Of a stretch of 64,000 nt of DNA, positions 9,511-20,659 are shown in pieces; the first letter of the stretch is position 1; each line of letters begins with the position of its first letter. Under the pieces are notes generated by a model. That model was not told the DNA's origin and ran no database searches. It saw nothing but the letters and a program-made list of their open reading frames with translations. The stretch covers positions 1,292,911 to 1,356,910 of the forward strand of contig RPFO01000288.1 in assembly GCA_009746045.1 (NCBI GenBank), written 5' to 3'. The position numbers and the translations under genes are program-made. The DNA comes from Mesostigma viride (Eukaryota > Streptophyta > Mesostigmatophyceae > Mesostigmatales > Mesostigmataceae).

Positions 9511-12500
9511 ATGGCGGTCGAAACGGAAGGTGTGCTATGGCTTTGCTGGGACATAATCGTGGCTCTCTGCTTCCTGGCTTTCGCTATCATGCTGATGGGA
9601 CACCATGGGAAGCGCAAGTCCGCAGCTGAAATGCTAAGCGGCAGCACCCATGCCGGCAGCCTAGTGACCGACGAGACGGTCGACTGTAAGTGCGGCCACG
9701 AGTGCATGAAGCCCATTAAAACATCACATCTCCAGGCATTGCGGAGCGCCTGGTTTGCGCCCGGGCGGAAGCAAGAGGACAGGAAGGCGGCGATAAAGCA
9801 GCAGCTGCACCAGGGGGGGTACGACGCCATAACGACCATGTCGTCATCTACTCGTCACAAGTTCGTTCATGACGCTGGTTTCCGGTTCGTTCTCGACGGG
9901 GGAGTCAAGGATAAGAACACAGGGTCTGTGACCCCTTTTCACTTTCAGGTTTGCGAGGCGGCATTCAGGCACTGCCTGAAAATTAGCAACCACGTTTGGC
10001 ACTCGTCGGTCCACGAGGTGGCTGATGAGCGCCAAGCGCGAGCCGAGGGACAGCACGTCATAGATGTAAGCGGCCACCATGGCAAGAAGCAGTCTCGCGG
10101 GGGCTGCAAGGAGAGGGGGCTGGAAGCACGGGCGCTTGCGGAGGAGTGGATTCGGCGGTGGTTGGAGCCCGCGGTGCAGAATGACCCGACAAACGGAACT
10201 ACGTTCATTGAGGAGCCATGCAAGCAGACTCTTTTCGCCACTTATGTGAAGGAGAACGAGAAGGAAGCCAACTTTCCCTTCGTGTCTCTCACTCTGTTCC
10301 GGATCATCTTTGAGGAGGTTGTTGCAACCAGTTATGTCCGCGTGGAGAAGTTTCGCACGAAGATCATGGGCGTGTGCAACATTTGCAGCAACATCAACAA
10401 CAACATCAATGCTGCCCGTCACACTGACACTAAACGATGGGAGTATTGGAAGGAGGAACTCGCCAACCACGAAGAGCTTTTTCATGTAGAGAGGAAGGGG
10501 TTTCTTGTCAGGCGCTTTAATGGTAAGAACGGTCACTATCATTCCATGTCCATGGACGCTATCGCTCACATGAGGACTCACATTCCTGCGGCGGCTGAGG
10601 CGCCTAAGGACTTTCTTTCCAAGCGAGACCTGACCGTACCTTACACCCTGATTTGTACGATTGCACACGGGTTGAGGACTTTTTTCTGGGTGGTCGCACC
10701 ATGGGTGATCAACAAGGCTGTGGCTGGTAATTCGGGCAGGATAACTGTCACCATCCTTGTTCGTCACATCATTGAAATCTGCGAGCAACAGTCGTGGAAC
10801 AGTGCCACGGACCCTGAGATAAGGGCTTACGGGCTGCCCAGAATTTTGGTCATGCAGGTGGACGGTGGCGGCGACAACATGAACCGCGAGGTTCTGGGGT
10901 TCGCCGCCGTCCTCATCATGAGAGGACTGTTTGACCGTGTCCGCTTCTGCAGGCTACCCGTTGGTCACACTCATATTGATTGTGATCAACGGTTCGGTTG
11001 GTTCGTCAGGTGGATGAATGGCTTAAAGAACAAGGTGACGGACAGGCCACCTGTGAAACTAATCACATTTGATGATGTGCTGGCGGGCCTTGGCATCGCA
11101 TTTGAGCATTACTACGAGCAGGGCCCGACAAACTCGATGCGCCAACTCAACCCGAAGAAGCCCCAAGCTGCGGTAAGACTTATATTAGTGTGGATGGCTC
11201 TTGATATCATGCTGGATTTCTAGTCTTCTCTATGTGCACACTTCATGTGCAGCCATATAGGTCATCCATGTGTGTTTTAACCATGTTGCATGTGCTACAG
11301 ATATTATGAGCAGTATTTACTAAGTGTGCTGGAGTCGTTGTTGCATGCTTGTTGTTTTTCACATGTTCACGTCTGCATGAACGCATCGTTGATACTAATG
11401 ATTATTCATATTGCATTATTCCTATTGCATGACTGTTCTATTGCTTGCAGATTGTGGACGCCGCACTGGATGTCACAACGTGGCTGAATGGGTGCATCCA
11501 CCGCGACTTTGGCCGGTGGGTGAAATCGATGGACGCATTTCCGAAGAAGCCAGCCGCGGGCGACACCCATGGCGCGGGCGCAGGTGCAGGCGGGGGCGGG
11601 GGCGGGGGAGAAGGCGCGGGTGCGGGCGCGGGCGCCACCCAAGGCGCGGGCGTAGGCGCGGGCGCGGGCGCCACCGCCAACTTGGATGATGAGCCAGCAA
11701 CCGAAGCCGAGAGGGAGAGGCACCGCTCTTCGAAGGTGTTCGATCTCGAAGTGTTTCTAGGGCCGGATATGAACGTGTATGTCCGCTGGCGCCTAGCCGC
11801 ATCAGAAACGTTGGTAAATGCACCGGTGAACAAGTGGCAGCCCACAGGGCCTAACGGCGAGGCTTGTGACGGGGTCACGCCCATTGGGTACACCCCGCAG
11901 GGAGATCCTGTCTATGGGTGCCTCCTCATGGAGCGTGGCAAGGCCCCCAAGGGAAGTCCCGGTCTAGCACCGCTTTTTGAATGGGACGAGGGCGGTGCCA
12001 GGAGACGTACCTGCGCTAGCCTTCACGGCCTCTTTCCCGACATCGTCTCCGCTGAGAAGCAGCAGTTGCTGGACAGATGGTTTGAGCAGGTGCCAAAGTC
12101 CGTGGAGGATGTGCGTGCCAACAACGAGAATCTGTTCGACATCATGGAGCAAAAGCTCAAAGAGCAGCGTGAACTGCAAGCGAACAAGGCGGTACCCTTG
12201 CCGCTGCGATCTGCAGGCGACCAGTCGGTTGCGCGGGCAACACGGGCACTGAGGCTGCCCGTAAACCAAGTCATCTCGCACGTCGCTTGCCCTGCCCGCG
12301 AGATTCAAGCGCAGATCAACCGCGCATGTGCGCCCGCTGCGCGAGGGAGCACATCAACGGCAACGCCCGCTTTGCGCACACTGATTTCTGGCAGGCACAC
12401 CTTCAAGGTGAATGGAAGCCTCATACGACGCGGCGACCTACTCGTTGTTAAGCGGCCAGCCGTCACCTGCGGGCAGGGAATGCCGTGGGCACCACACATG

Positions 12501-13346
12501 CTGGTGAAGGTCCTTGATCTGGAAGGCGATCGCACGGAGCGTGACAGCATTGTCGCCTCTCCTTACTACGCACCGACGTGGACGGGCCAGTTTTCTAGAG
12601 TGACATTAGGTGGCGGCAGCGCAGGGATGACGGTCCCCATTTCTGATGTACACCTGCAGCACTGGACAGTGGGCGGTACGGCAGAGGTGCACCAGCCTGA
12701 GCTGATCAGTACCGGCAAACTGTCAGCTGCCACGGTGGCGGCGTTGAAAGAGCACCCGCAGATTGACTTTGAGCATTACAAGACTGCCACCGCCGCCAGG
12801 GCAGCAGCAAAGGATGACTGCAATGCCTACTTTGCCGAGCATGGAGCACGTGCGCTTATCGGGATGCGCCTGTGTGCCCTGTTTCCGGGGACAGCGAGGA
12901 AGAGGGAGCGCTTCCATGGCTGGGTCACTAAGGTTCAGGAAAGGGGAGGTCACCTGCTCATCAAGGCGATGTGGGCTGATGGGCAGTATGAGGACTATCA
13001 TGCCCTGGAGGAGGTGACTCAGTTTGTGTGCGGCTGCCCACACCCAGTCGAGGCATTTGGCCGCGCTCGCTTCTTTCCACAGGAGGGTGGCACCGTGAAT
13101 GCAGGTGATGGCACCCACATGGACGATGCCGTCCCTGCTGTGCACAGTGACAGTGAAGGCGGGGAGGAGGAGGAAGAGGGAGAGGAAGAGGGGGAGGAAG
13201 AGGGGGAGGAGGAGGGGGAGGAGGAGGGAGAGGGGGAGGGAGAGGGGGAGGGAGAATGGGAGGGGGAGGGGGAGGAGGAGGAGGAAGAGGGAGAGGGAGA
13301 GGGAGAGGAGGATGCGGAATGGGAGCCGGGGATGACTGGTAGATGA
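9511..13346 (+). CDS. DUF7869-like putative transposase (two exons)
   Basis: Exon 1 runs 9511-11172 (donor GCG/GTAAGA). Exon 2 runs 11451-13346 (acceptor attgcttgcag). The phases agree, giving about 1185 aa. The start is taken at MAVETEG (9511); ATGs at 9589 and 9595 are alternatives, and the hydrophobic stretch between them is probably not a real membrane segment. Around residues 450-490 is VDGGGDNMNRE...LPVGHTHIDCDQRF, the D...N plus GHTHxDxD signature I associate with the DUF7869 family found in transposon-like proteins, probably an RNase H-like core. A Gly/Ala-rich linker follows the intron. Near 12900-13010 is a Tudor/SH3-like stretch (FHGWVTKV, MWADGQYED), and the C-terminus is a long Glu/Gly tract. 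The catalytic assignment is inferred. Confidence 0.75.
11173..11450 (+). other. Intron of the transposase-like gene
   Basis: GTAAGA at 11173 to TTGCTTGCAG at 11450. Both borders fall between codons, so removal keeps the frame. Confidence 0.75.
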
Positions 13347-13765
13347 GACGGTGCCATCTACCGGCGCATGGAATGAAGTGGTACACAAGTTTACTCATGG
13401 TTATCGGCAAGTAGAGCATGCACGCCTGGCCTAGTTGCATTTAAATCAATGAGTTGAGTTTGGAGAGGCTGCAGTTTGCTTGGATGAAGAATGTGTTAGC
13501 ATGGCCAAACTTTTATGGCTTGTAGCCAAATCCTCTTGGGGTATGCAGTGTACTAGCGGTGTGCAATTGCGAGGATTCCTGTCTTGTAGCGATGTGGCCT
13601 CTCACCCTGCAGCCTGGTAGATGTGTTGGCATGCAGCCACCCATCATTGGTCATCCGATCTGGTGTGATTTGCATTTGCACACCTTGTATTAAGGCCATG
13701 ATTTAATATTGTCTTGTTATTTTTTATGTGTATATGCGAAAAGAGGCATAATATGCTCATATATA
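13347..13765. other. 3' flank of the transposase-like gene
   Basis: AT-rich with no coding frame. Probably 3' UTR and spacer. Confidence 0.5.
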
Positions 13766-14413
13766 GTGCTAGCAAGTGTCACTACCTTTACCTATGCCTG
13801 ACCTTACAAGTTGAGGATGGTCTAATGTAGTGGCAAACAGGTTATTTACAACAATTCACAGTTTTCTGACTTAGTTTGAGGCAACTATACTTACCAAAAT
13901 GCTTGAAAAAGGCAAAAATTGCACCATTTATGCTAGCGAACGTCACTATTTTGAGATCAAACGGGGCCCAAACTTGGCCCATGGTCTAATCTAGTGGTGT
14001 TTAGGTTGCTTCCAACATTTCATAGCTTTCTGACATAGTTTGATATTGTTTAGTAGCTTACACTGAGCAAAATGCTTGAAAATGGCAAAAAATGCACCAT
14101 TTATGCTAGCAAACGTCACTATTTTGACATCAAACAGAGCCCAAACTTGGCCCATGGTCTAATCTAGTGGTGTTTAGGTTGCTTTCAACATTTCATAGCT
14201 TTATGACGTAGTTTGATTTTGTTTAGTAGCTTACACTGAGCAAAATGCTTGAAAATGGCAAAAAATGCAGTATTTATGCTAGCAAACGTCACTATTTTGA
14301 GTTCAGATTGACCCCAAACTTTGTGCATGGTCTATTCTAGTGGTAATTAGGTTGCTTGCAAATATCCATGATGGTTTGACGTGATTTAGTACTGTTTCCT
14401 ATTTATTACTATT
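13766..14413 (+). repeat. Tandem ~171-bp repeat near the right end, interrupted by a nested element
   Basis: Units are marked by TGCTAGCAAACGTCACTATTT-like starts at about 13768, 13932, 14105 and 14279, and also share TGGTCTAATCTAGTGGTGTT and AAAATGCTTGAAAATGGCA. A further copy lies at 16347. The distance from the 14279 copy to the 16347 copy, minus the nested element and one TTAA, is 171 bp, which matches the unit length. Confidence 0.85.
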
Positions 14414-14416
14414 TAA

Positions 14417-16309
14417 GGGGACGGTCCCGGCGCGAATATTTTGGCGCCGAAAAATTCGCGGTACCCGTCCGTACCGTGAAAAAGTGGTGCACGGGGCGCG
14501 CACCCCTACCGGAGCTGGCCATGGCGACGTGCTTTCAGGCAGAGTAGAAAAAGATAGCTCGCGGAATGCAGAGAAACTGAGCGAATCTTAAAGACGATGA
14601 GTAAATGATACTAATTCGTAGCGGAGTTCGCGTTTTTTGCAGTGTCGATGATTTTATTGATGACCATCGCCACGGGGGTCCAATCTGATGTTTTCGTCGA
14701 GAGGAATAAATTAGAATGCACGCTGGCGGCGGTGATTGTCAGGTTTTATGGGCTTTACCTAGCGTCAAGGATGCGTTTAAATCGTTATTGGTAAAGCTTT
14801 AAAAAATTTGCTGGGTTTCGGCAAGATTTCCGTCATGATCGGTAAGACACTCTCCAGGCTCGCGGGATGCGCGTCTTATTATTCCATGGAAGGTTGTTCT
14901 TTCTTGCGCCGCTGGGCGAAGGACAATTCCGGTAATGGTACGATCGTGTGATCAACGTGATCCTATGAATGTTTCGCTTCCTTTATGGGTTATCAACGCA
15001 AGTTTTCGGCTTCTTTCCGTGCAGTTAGCGCAAGGTATAATGCCATTCCGTGCTGCGCATCGCCAGATTCCTGGCACCTTTCAGTGGTTTTTATGTACGT
15101 TGCATGGCTGGGATGTGTCAAAGCGTGACCGTGGCATATCGTCAAGTTGTCAGGGATTTGCTGAGTGGTTTCTTGGAAGGAGCTTGCTAACAGCACTCAG
15201 TTTTGTGTGAATATTGACGCGGCCTTTCTTAGCAGAGGCTTCATTGTGGTTAGAGGCTCACAAGCTTGAGTTTGTTTCTTGGCAAACAATTGCGCTGGAA
15301 AGAAAGGTGGCAGTGGTTTTTCTGAGGGGCATACTGCATGGGTGGAACTGCACGTAGGTAGGGGTTATCGTTGTCTTGTTGGCCTTTCTCCCACTAAAAT
15401 GGGAGAGCCCTAATTCATATGCTAGCAAGGCAAGGTAACCATGGTAAGAAGCCTTGGCAAGCAGCATGTATGATAATTCTGCTTTCTCTGTGGACTGTCT
15501 GTTGTTACCCTTGTTGGGCAATTAGTGGATATGGCTTTCTAGGGTGTGTTTGAGCTTGGTTTTGGGATGATGCCCACACCATAAACCTGAAATATGCTTT
15601 AGAAGTGTCGGCTAGGCATGTAGAGCTACCTGCCTCATTGTTGTGCACACATGCAACAGGTTGCCCGTGTCGAGGTAAGGCAAGGGCACATGACGTGCCC
15701 AGCCACCTCCTTGTACATTGTGGTCGAATGGGGCATGGTCAGGAGCCTTTTGGATGGCATAGGAAGTGTTAGTGTGCCTTAATACTCACTAATGCCTTCC
15801 TTAGCGTCTGCACAGGTGGCCAACTGCCAAAATTAATAACTGCTACAGCTGAGCTCAGAATGCCACCAAACTTTGACAGTGCCTTCTATGGTCATGACAG
15901 AATTTGACTATTACTTTTTAGGCCTAATTGATGTGTTATGAGTGTGTATGGGGGCGCACCGCCTAAAAAAGCGTATTTTTGGCCCAAAAATTAATAACTC
16001 GAAGGGATGTGCTGATTTTGTTGATCCAATTAGGTAGAAACCATGTCCCATGACATTTTTATATGGGTATTACTTTTTTCATGCAACTGGTTCTCCCACT
16101 GTTCTGGGCAAGATGTGCCCCGGACAGCGTTTTTTTCTATTTTTAGCTCATAGCCGGTGTATGGCTGGGGGTAGTACCCCCAACAAGTGGTGGTATGCAT
16201 GCCCAAACATCATGTTTATGGCCCCCAAACATCATTCAGTGGTTGTCAGTTGCATTTCTGTAGTTATTAGGGGGGGTAAGTTTTGATATATTTCTATGGG
16301 ACCCTCCCC
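14417..16309. mobile_element. Nested 1.9 kb non-autonomous element with TTAA duplication
   Basis: Ends GGGGACGGTCCC (14417) and GGGACCCTCCCC (to 16309) are inverted with one mismatch in 12. They are flanked by TTAA at 14413-14416 and 16310-16313. It splits one unit of the 171-bp tandem repeat exactly. The interior has no protein of substance (the longest frames are under 100 codons). TTAA duplications are typical of piggyBac and Kolobok superfamilies, and the GGG start is closer to Kolobok. The class is inferred. Confidence 0.8.
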
Positions 16310-16475
16310 TTAATTTAATTTAAAATGACAAAAATGTACCTTTATTGCTAGCAAATGTCACCAAGATGACGTCCGATCGATACCAAACTTTGTACGAGGT
16401 CTATTTTGGTTGCAAACATCATGCATGACAATTTTCAGCATAAAAAGACAAACTTCGGTACGAAGTACATTTTGC

Positions 16476-16507
16476 GTGCTGGAGTACATTCTAAATGGCT
16501 GGTAGGG
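16476..16507 (-). repeat. Right terminal inverted repeat
   Basis: Reverse complement of 5704-5735 without mismatch. Immediately inside is ACGAAGTACATTTTGCG (16460-16475), whose AGTACATTTTGCG part is present four times in the central palindrome. Confidence 0.92.
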
Positions 16508-16510
16508 CAA

Positions 16511-18171
16511 GATCTGGGCGATTGTGAAGCCCTTTTGGCAGAAAGGAGAGCAAGCCAAGGCAGAAGGGGACGGCGCCGGCGACAAGGCAGGGGGGGCTGA
16601 AGAGACGGACAAGTGGGGGCCGGACCAGAAGAACTTCATGCAGCGCTGGCTGTTCTGGTGTGAGGACCCTTTGAAGCCCGTTGTCGACGGCAAGCCGGCG
16701 ATCGCCGAGGATATCGCGGCTCGGCAAGACTTCCTTGACGCGCGCCCTAAAGACAAGGCGCACGAACTGTCCATTTTCACCGCGCATCGGGAACTTGCGA
16801 GTTTCCAGTATTTCGACAGCCTGATCCAAGCGCCGATCATGTCCTGTGAGGCCCCTCCCAGCAACCTGATAAAAATAATGGAAGTCGCCAAGAATTTGAA
16901 AGAGGCGGCCGTGCAATTCGCCCACATCAAGTTCCTGGAGAAGCCCGAGCTGATGGCCGCTTGCAAACAACTAGACGGGACCTTCAACCCCGTATTGGTG
17001 AGGGAGCACGTGTTTGGCGTGAAGCTGAAGGCCACCGACCTCGACGTTGAGGCCACGAAGTTCATCGCCGAGTGCCGCCTGACCAGAGACTTTTGGCGGG
17101 TGGTCGTCACGGCCACGAGGGCGATCATTCTCACGTTGAGGGACCTTCCGCCGGCTCAAAGGAAAGTGGTCGACCAGAAGGACTGGAAGTTCCCGAGAGG
17201 GCTGCTCGCTTCCCACCCCCGTCATTTGTATGACGATTTGGGTGTGAAGACCAAACATCTGCTGGGTGTGCCAAAGGAGGCGGCGGCGGAGGTCGAGAAG
17301 GAGGTCGAGGAGGCGTCGGAGGAGGGCAAGGGGACTACCAAGGCCAAGAAGGGGTGGCGGGACAGGTTGGAAGCCTACAGCGATTGGAAGGGGGTGAGGA
17401 TGGGATCCGACTGGATCGCATACAGGACAATGGCATGGAAGGAAAACGAAAAAAGAAAGGATCTGGTTGTGACGAAGGTGGTGGACGAGTTGTGCACGGG
17501 GTCTGACAAAATTCCTCGGTCGCTGAAGGACCAGGCGTTTGCTGTGCTGGACCTGGCAGCTGACAGCAACGAGAAGTGGAGGAACCTGCGCAAGTGGGAC
17601 CCAGACTGCATTCCGGAGGAGCGCCACATTCCCAAACCCTCCTCGCATTTGAACCCGGTCGTGTGGGATGTGGTTGACAAGATGACCAACGCCCTTTTTA
17701 GGGGACCCTGCAGAGTTCTGCTGGTGTTCGGGGAGCTAGCCCATATCCGCCGGTGGAAGCGCCTGGTCCGCCTTATCAAATATTGGCTTGCTGAAGATGG
17801 GTGGGAAGACCTCGCCTACTTTAAGGACGACGATTCTTCGTCTGATGAGGGTGATGATTCGGAGAAGGGGGAAGAGGGGGAGGAGGAAGTGGGGGAGGCG
17901 GATGAGAATGAGGATGAGAAGGAGGAGGATGAGGAGGACGAGGAGGACGAGGAGGACGAGGAGGACGAGGAGGACGAGGAGGACGAGGAGGAGGATATTG
18001 CTGAGGGGCACCCGCCCGGGGTGGGTGAGGGGCAGGCGGAGGGGGAGAAAGGGGATGGGGATGGGGAGAAGGGAGGAGGGGGGAGGGGGAGAGGGACGGG
18101 GGAGGAGATGGAAGGGGAGGGAAAAAGCGCCGTCGGGATGATGGAGGCTCGCGTGATGAGACAATGGGGGG
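16511..18171 (+). pseudogene. Right half of the split exon, unknown protein with acidic tail
   Basis: Reads in frame from KIWAIVKPFWQKGEQ through a 400-residue globular-looking part (MQRWLFWCEDPLKP, TRDFWRVVVTATRAI, PRSLKDQAFAVLDLA) into a long Asp/Glu tract (17860-18000) and a Gly/Glu-rich stretch. Two frame changes follow: near the A5 run at 18122-18126 (continuing KKRRRDDGGSRDE, an NLS-like patch) and at the G7 run near 18166-18172. No domain is recognised. The acidic tract plus basic patch suggests a nuclear protein, by composition only. Continuity with 5516-5703 is supported by the restored frame across the transposon. Confidence 0.55.
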
Positions 18172-19174
18172 GATGAAGACAACAGGGGGGGAGGTAAGCG
18201 CCAGCGTGCTGGTGAAGGAGACTCGAGGCCTGTCGTTGGAAACGCCGGCGGGCGTATCTGTGATGAGGAGGGGGATCGCCAGCGGGAGGGAGGCTCGCGG
18301 CCTGTTACTGGAAACGCCGGCGGGCGTATCTGTGATGAGGAGGGGGATCGCCAGCAGGAAGGAGACTCGAGGCCTGTCGTTGGAAACGCCGGCGGGCGTA
18401 TCTGTGATGAGGAGGGGGATCGCCAGCGGGAGGGAGGCTCGCGGCCTGTTACTGGAAACGCCGGCGGGCGTATCTGTGATGAGGAGGGGGATCGCCAGCA
18501 GGAAGGAGGCTCGCGGGCTGTTACTGGAAACGCCGGCGGGCGTATCTGTGATGAGGAGGGGGATCGCCAGCAGGAAGGAGGCTCGCGGCCTGTTACTGGT
18601 AACGCCGGCGGGCGTATCTGTGATGAGGATGGGGATCGCCAGCAGGAAGCAGGCTCGCGGCCTGTTACTGGTAGAGCCGGCGGGCGTTCCCGATTTACGG
18701 GAGGCGGTCGTGTCCGACAGATGGGAATGAGGCCTCGTCAGGATTCATGGGGACCGCCGGTTGAGGGGACCCCCGCCCTCGCCTCGGTTTCTTTGGTTCT
18801 GGATGACGATCCCGTACCGTCGTCAGGAAGGACGGTTGTGATGACTTTGCCCCCCCGCTCGACGGGGATGGAGCAATGCCCGGACACGATACTGCTGAAT
18901 GAGGATGACGATCCGGAGCCGTCGGCTGACACGGATTTTGTTGCGAGCACCCCACTGCAGAAGAGGTTTTTGGAGGCTCGTAACGTGGAGGGTCCGCGGA
19001 CAGTCGCAGGTGGAGGGCCGGCGTTTGCCGGATTGATGCGCCCGACTGAGGTTGTCGATGTTGAGGCGCCGCCAGGGACATCGGCCGGATACTATACCGA
19101 ATTGACCGCGGGTTTGGGTGACACCATGCGTCCACGAAGGATGCCCTTCCACGCTCCAACGGTACATTCGGCCG
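18172..19174 (+). pseudogene. Repeat-bearing exon and downstream Pro/Asp-rich segment
   Basis: The frame runs from DEDNRGGG through the 24-residue repeats to MGMRPRQDSWGPP and on to ...HAPTVHSAG, where GTAATT at about 19174 is a possible donor. The exon is rich in Asp, Pro and Gly. No recognised domain. The next exon probably starts at 19315. Confidence 0.45.
18200..18700 (+). repeat. Seven 72-bp tandem repeats encoding a 24-residue unit
   Basis: In the frame continuous with 18721-19203 the unit reads GGSRPVTGNAGGRICDEEGD plus RQQE, about seven times with small changes. Two frames stay open through the array because 72 is a multiple of three. The DNA unit contains AACGCCGGCGGGCGTATCTG, faintly like the intronic GC-rich motif. 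Confidence 0.8.
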
Positions 19175-19314
19175 GTAATTTCATTTTCAATAAACGAGTT
19201 TAATAAGTACCTTAATATATTTCTACATAAGTTTTTTTGCATCAGTCCATGGCTTCATTGATTTCTCACACGACCCTTCCGTATTCATGTTAATTGGCAT
19301 CTGCTTACGTGCAG

Positions 19315-20045
19315 GGAAAGGCGAAGAAGAAACTCCAGTTCGGTTTCCCCGTGGATCCGCGTCTGGGACTGTGTCCGGAGAGGCCGGCCGTGTTGTTGGC
19401 CAGGCCGCGGTCGGCGAACCAGTTGCACAACCGGGGGCGGGAGGGGACGAGCTCCCACCCAACGCACCAACCCACGCACCAGCCTTACCGTGCGGTCAGC
19501 CAGAAAAAACGTACGAAGACTTGATGGCAGAGGCGGCGGCTGCGCAGGGGCAGAAGGCAAAACGTCGGGGAGGGGGCAGGCGAGGGGCGGGGCAGGAGAC
19601 GGAGGGTGCCGACGAACCTTCACAGCCGCAGAAGGGTGGTGGTCAGGGCAGAGATGGTGGGGGGCTGCCAGTTGCGGAAAAGGGGGCGGATTGCACAGCG
19701 GTCGACCCAATCAGGGACGTTGAGCCAGACGTCCGGATGCGCTTTATGGATGGCGCGAAACTGGGTCGCGGAGGTTGGACTTCGAAATGGGTAGAGGACA
19801 TGTGGCTAAACTGGCAGCACAAGTACCCCAACAAGGAAGATTTTCTGCTCTTTGGCACCCTCCTGGGCCGCGAGAAGGAGAAGGTGGTGATCAGATGGTT
19901 TGATGAAGGGTACGAACTCGGTCGGAGTGATGAGAGCGAGAGAAGGTTTCGTTTCCCCCTGAAGTTCGCCAGCGAACATGTTACTCTCCTGAAGGAAGGC
20001 GCCAGCTGGGACAACATTCCTTCACATCGACCTGGCAAGCGATGA
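19315..20045 (+). pseudogene. Last exon of the left-hand unknown gene
   Basis: Follows the acceptor ttacgtgcag (19314). Frame GKGEEETPVRF... reads to the stop at 20043-20045. The N-terminal part is low complexity (Gly, Pro, Gln). The C-terminal 90 residues look folded (GGWTSKWVEDMWLNWQHKYP, KEKVVIRWFDEGYELG). No family is recognised. It ends ...HRPGKR. The exon itself is intact, so the locus could have been functional until recently. Confidence 0.5.
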
Positions 20046-20600
20046 TGGGCAAGGACTTTGCACGAAGTCGCGTTTTGCACGTTTGCCCACCGCAACATTG
20101 AGAAATGCAGATGTACATAGTAGTTGGATCAGTGACCGCGACTTCTGGAAGTGGCAGTTTAGTAGCTGGGTTGACGTGTCCAATGTATATATGGTGCGGC
20201 GCGTCCAAGGGGGTCCACGCTGATTGAGCACTTGCATGTGTTCTTTAAACATATTCGGACATGTATGAAATGAATAAATTGTTTGGACGATTGCAAATTG
20301 ATTGATTGAAGAATGAGATACCATTATTAATTGAAAAATGTAAAACCTTATTGCGAATTTGTACTTCAAACTTTCACATGCATGCCCCAAATGGTGCATT
20401 TGTGCAGGTTTAGCTTATGAGAAGTAGCATTTATCTACAAATATTGAGAAATTTAGGGGCACTTGGGGTTGTTGGCCATGTTCATTCATGATAAAATGGA
20501 CTTTTTATGCTGTAAAATCATATTCCACTAGTCCAAAACGCTGCTTTCATGACGTCAAAAGTACCAGCAATGGCCCTAGGTTGGAGCAGTAGATGTTGGG
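20046..20600. other. AT-rich intergenic stretch
   Basis: No credible reading frame, RNA gene or repeat was seen. It may include the 3' UTR of the gene ending at 20045. Confidence 0.5.
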
Positions 20601-20659
20601 GACGCCCTCTTCAAGTCATCGTCAAGAACTTCGACATGTCCAGAAGAAGGTGAGAATTC

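Larger units (their letters stand above)
5704..16507. mobile_element. 10.8 kb two-gene DNA transposon with 32-bp TIRs
   Basis: Termini 5704-5735 and 16476-16507 are perfect 32-bp inverted repeats (outer end CCCTACCAGCC). They are flanked by a direct CAA (5701-5703 and 16508-16510), a 3-bp target duplication. Removing the element plus one CAA restores an open host exon. Inside are divergent genes on the minus (9004 to 6666) and plus (9511 to 13346) strands, a perfect palindrome between them, subterminal GTACTACATT-type repeats near the left end, a 171-bp tandem repeat near the right end, and a nested 1.9 kb element. The 3-bp duplication is also seen in CACTA/EnSpm and PIF elements, but the TIR and the protein do not obviously match either. 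Confidence 0.88.

Noticed and set aside
9541-9600. Membrane helix at the N-terminus of the transposase-like protein
   Set aside because: It depends on the upstream start choice; ATGs at 9589 and 9595 would exclude it, and the rest looks nuclear.
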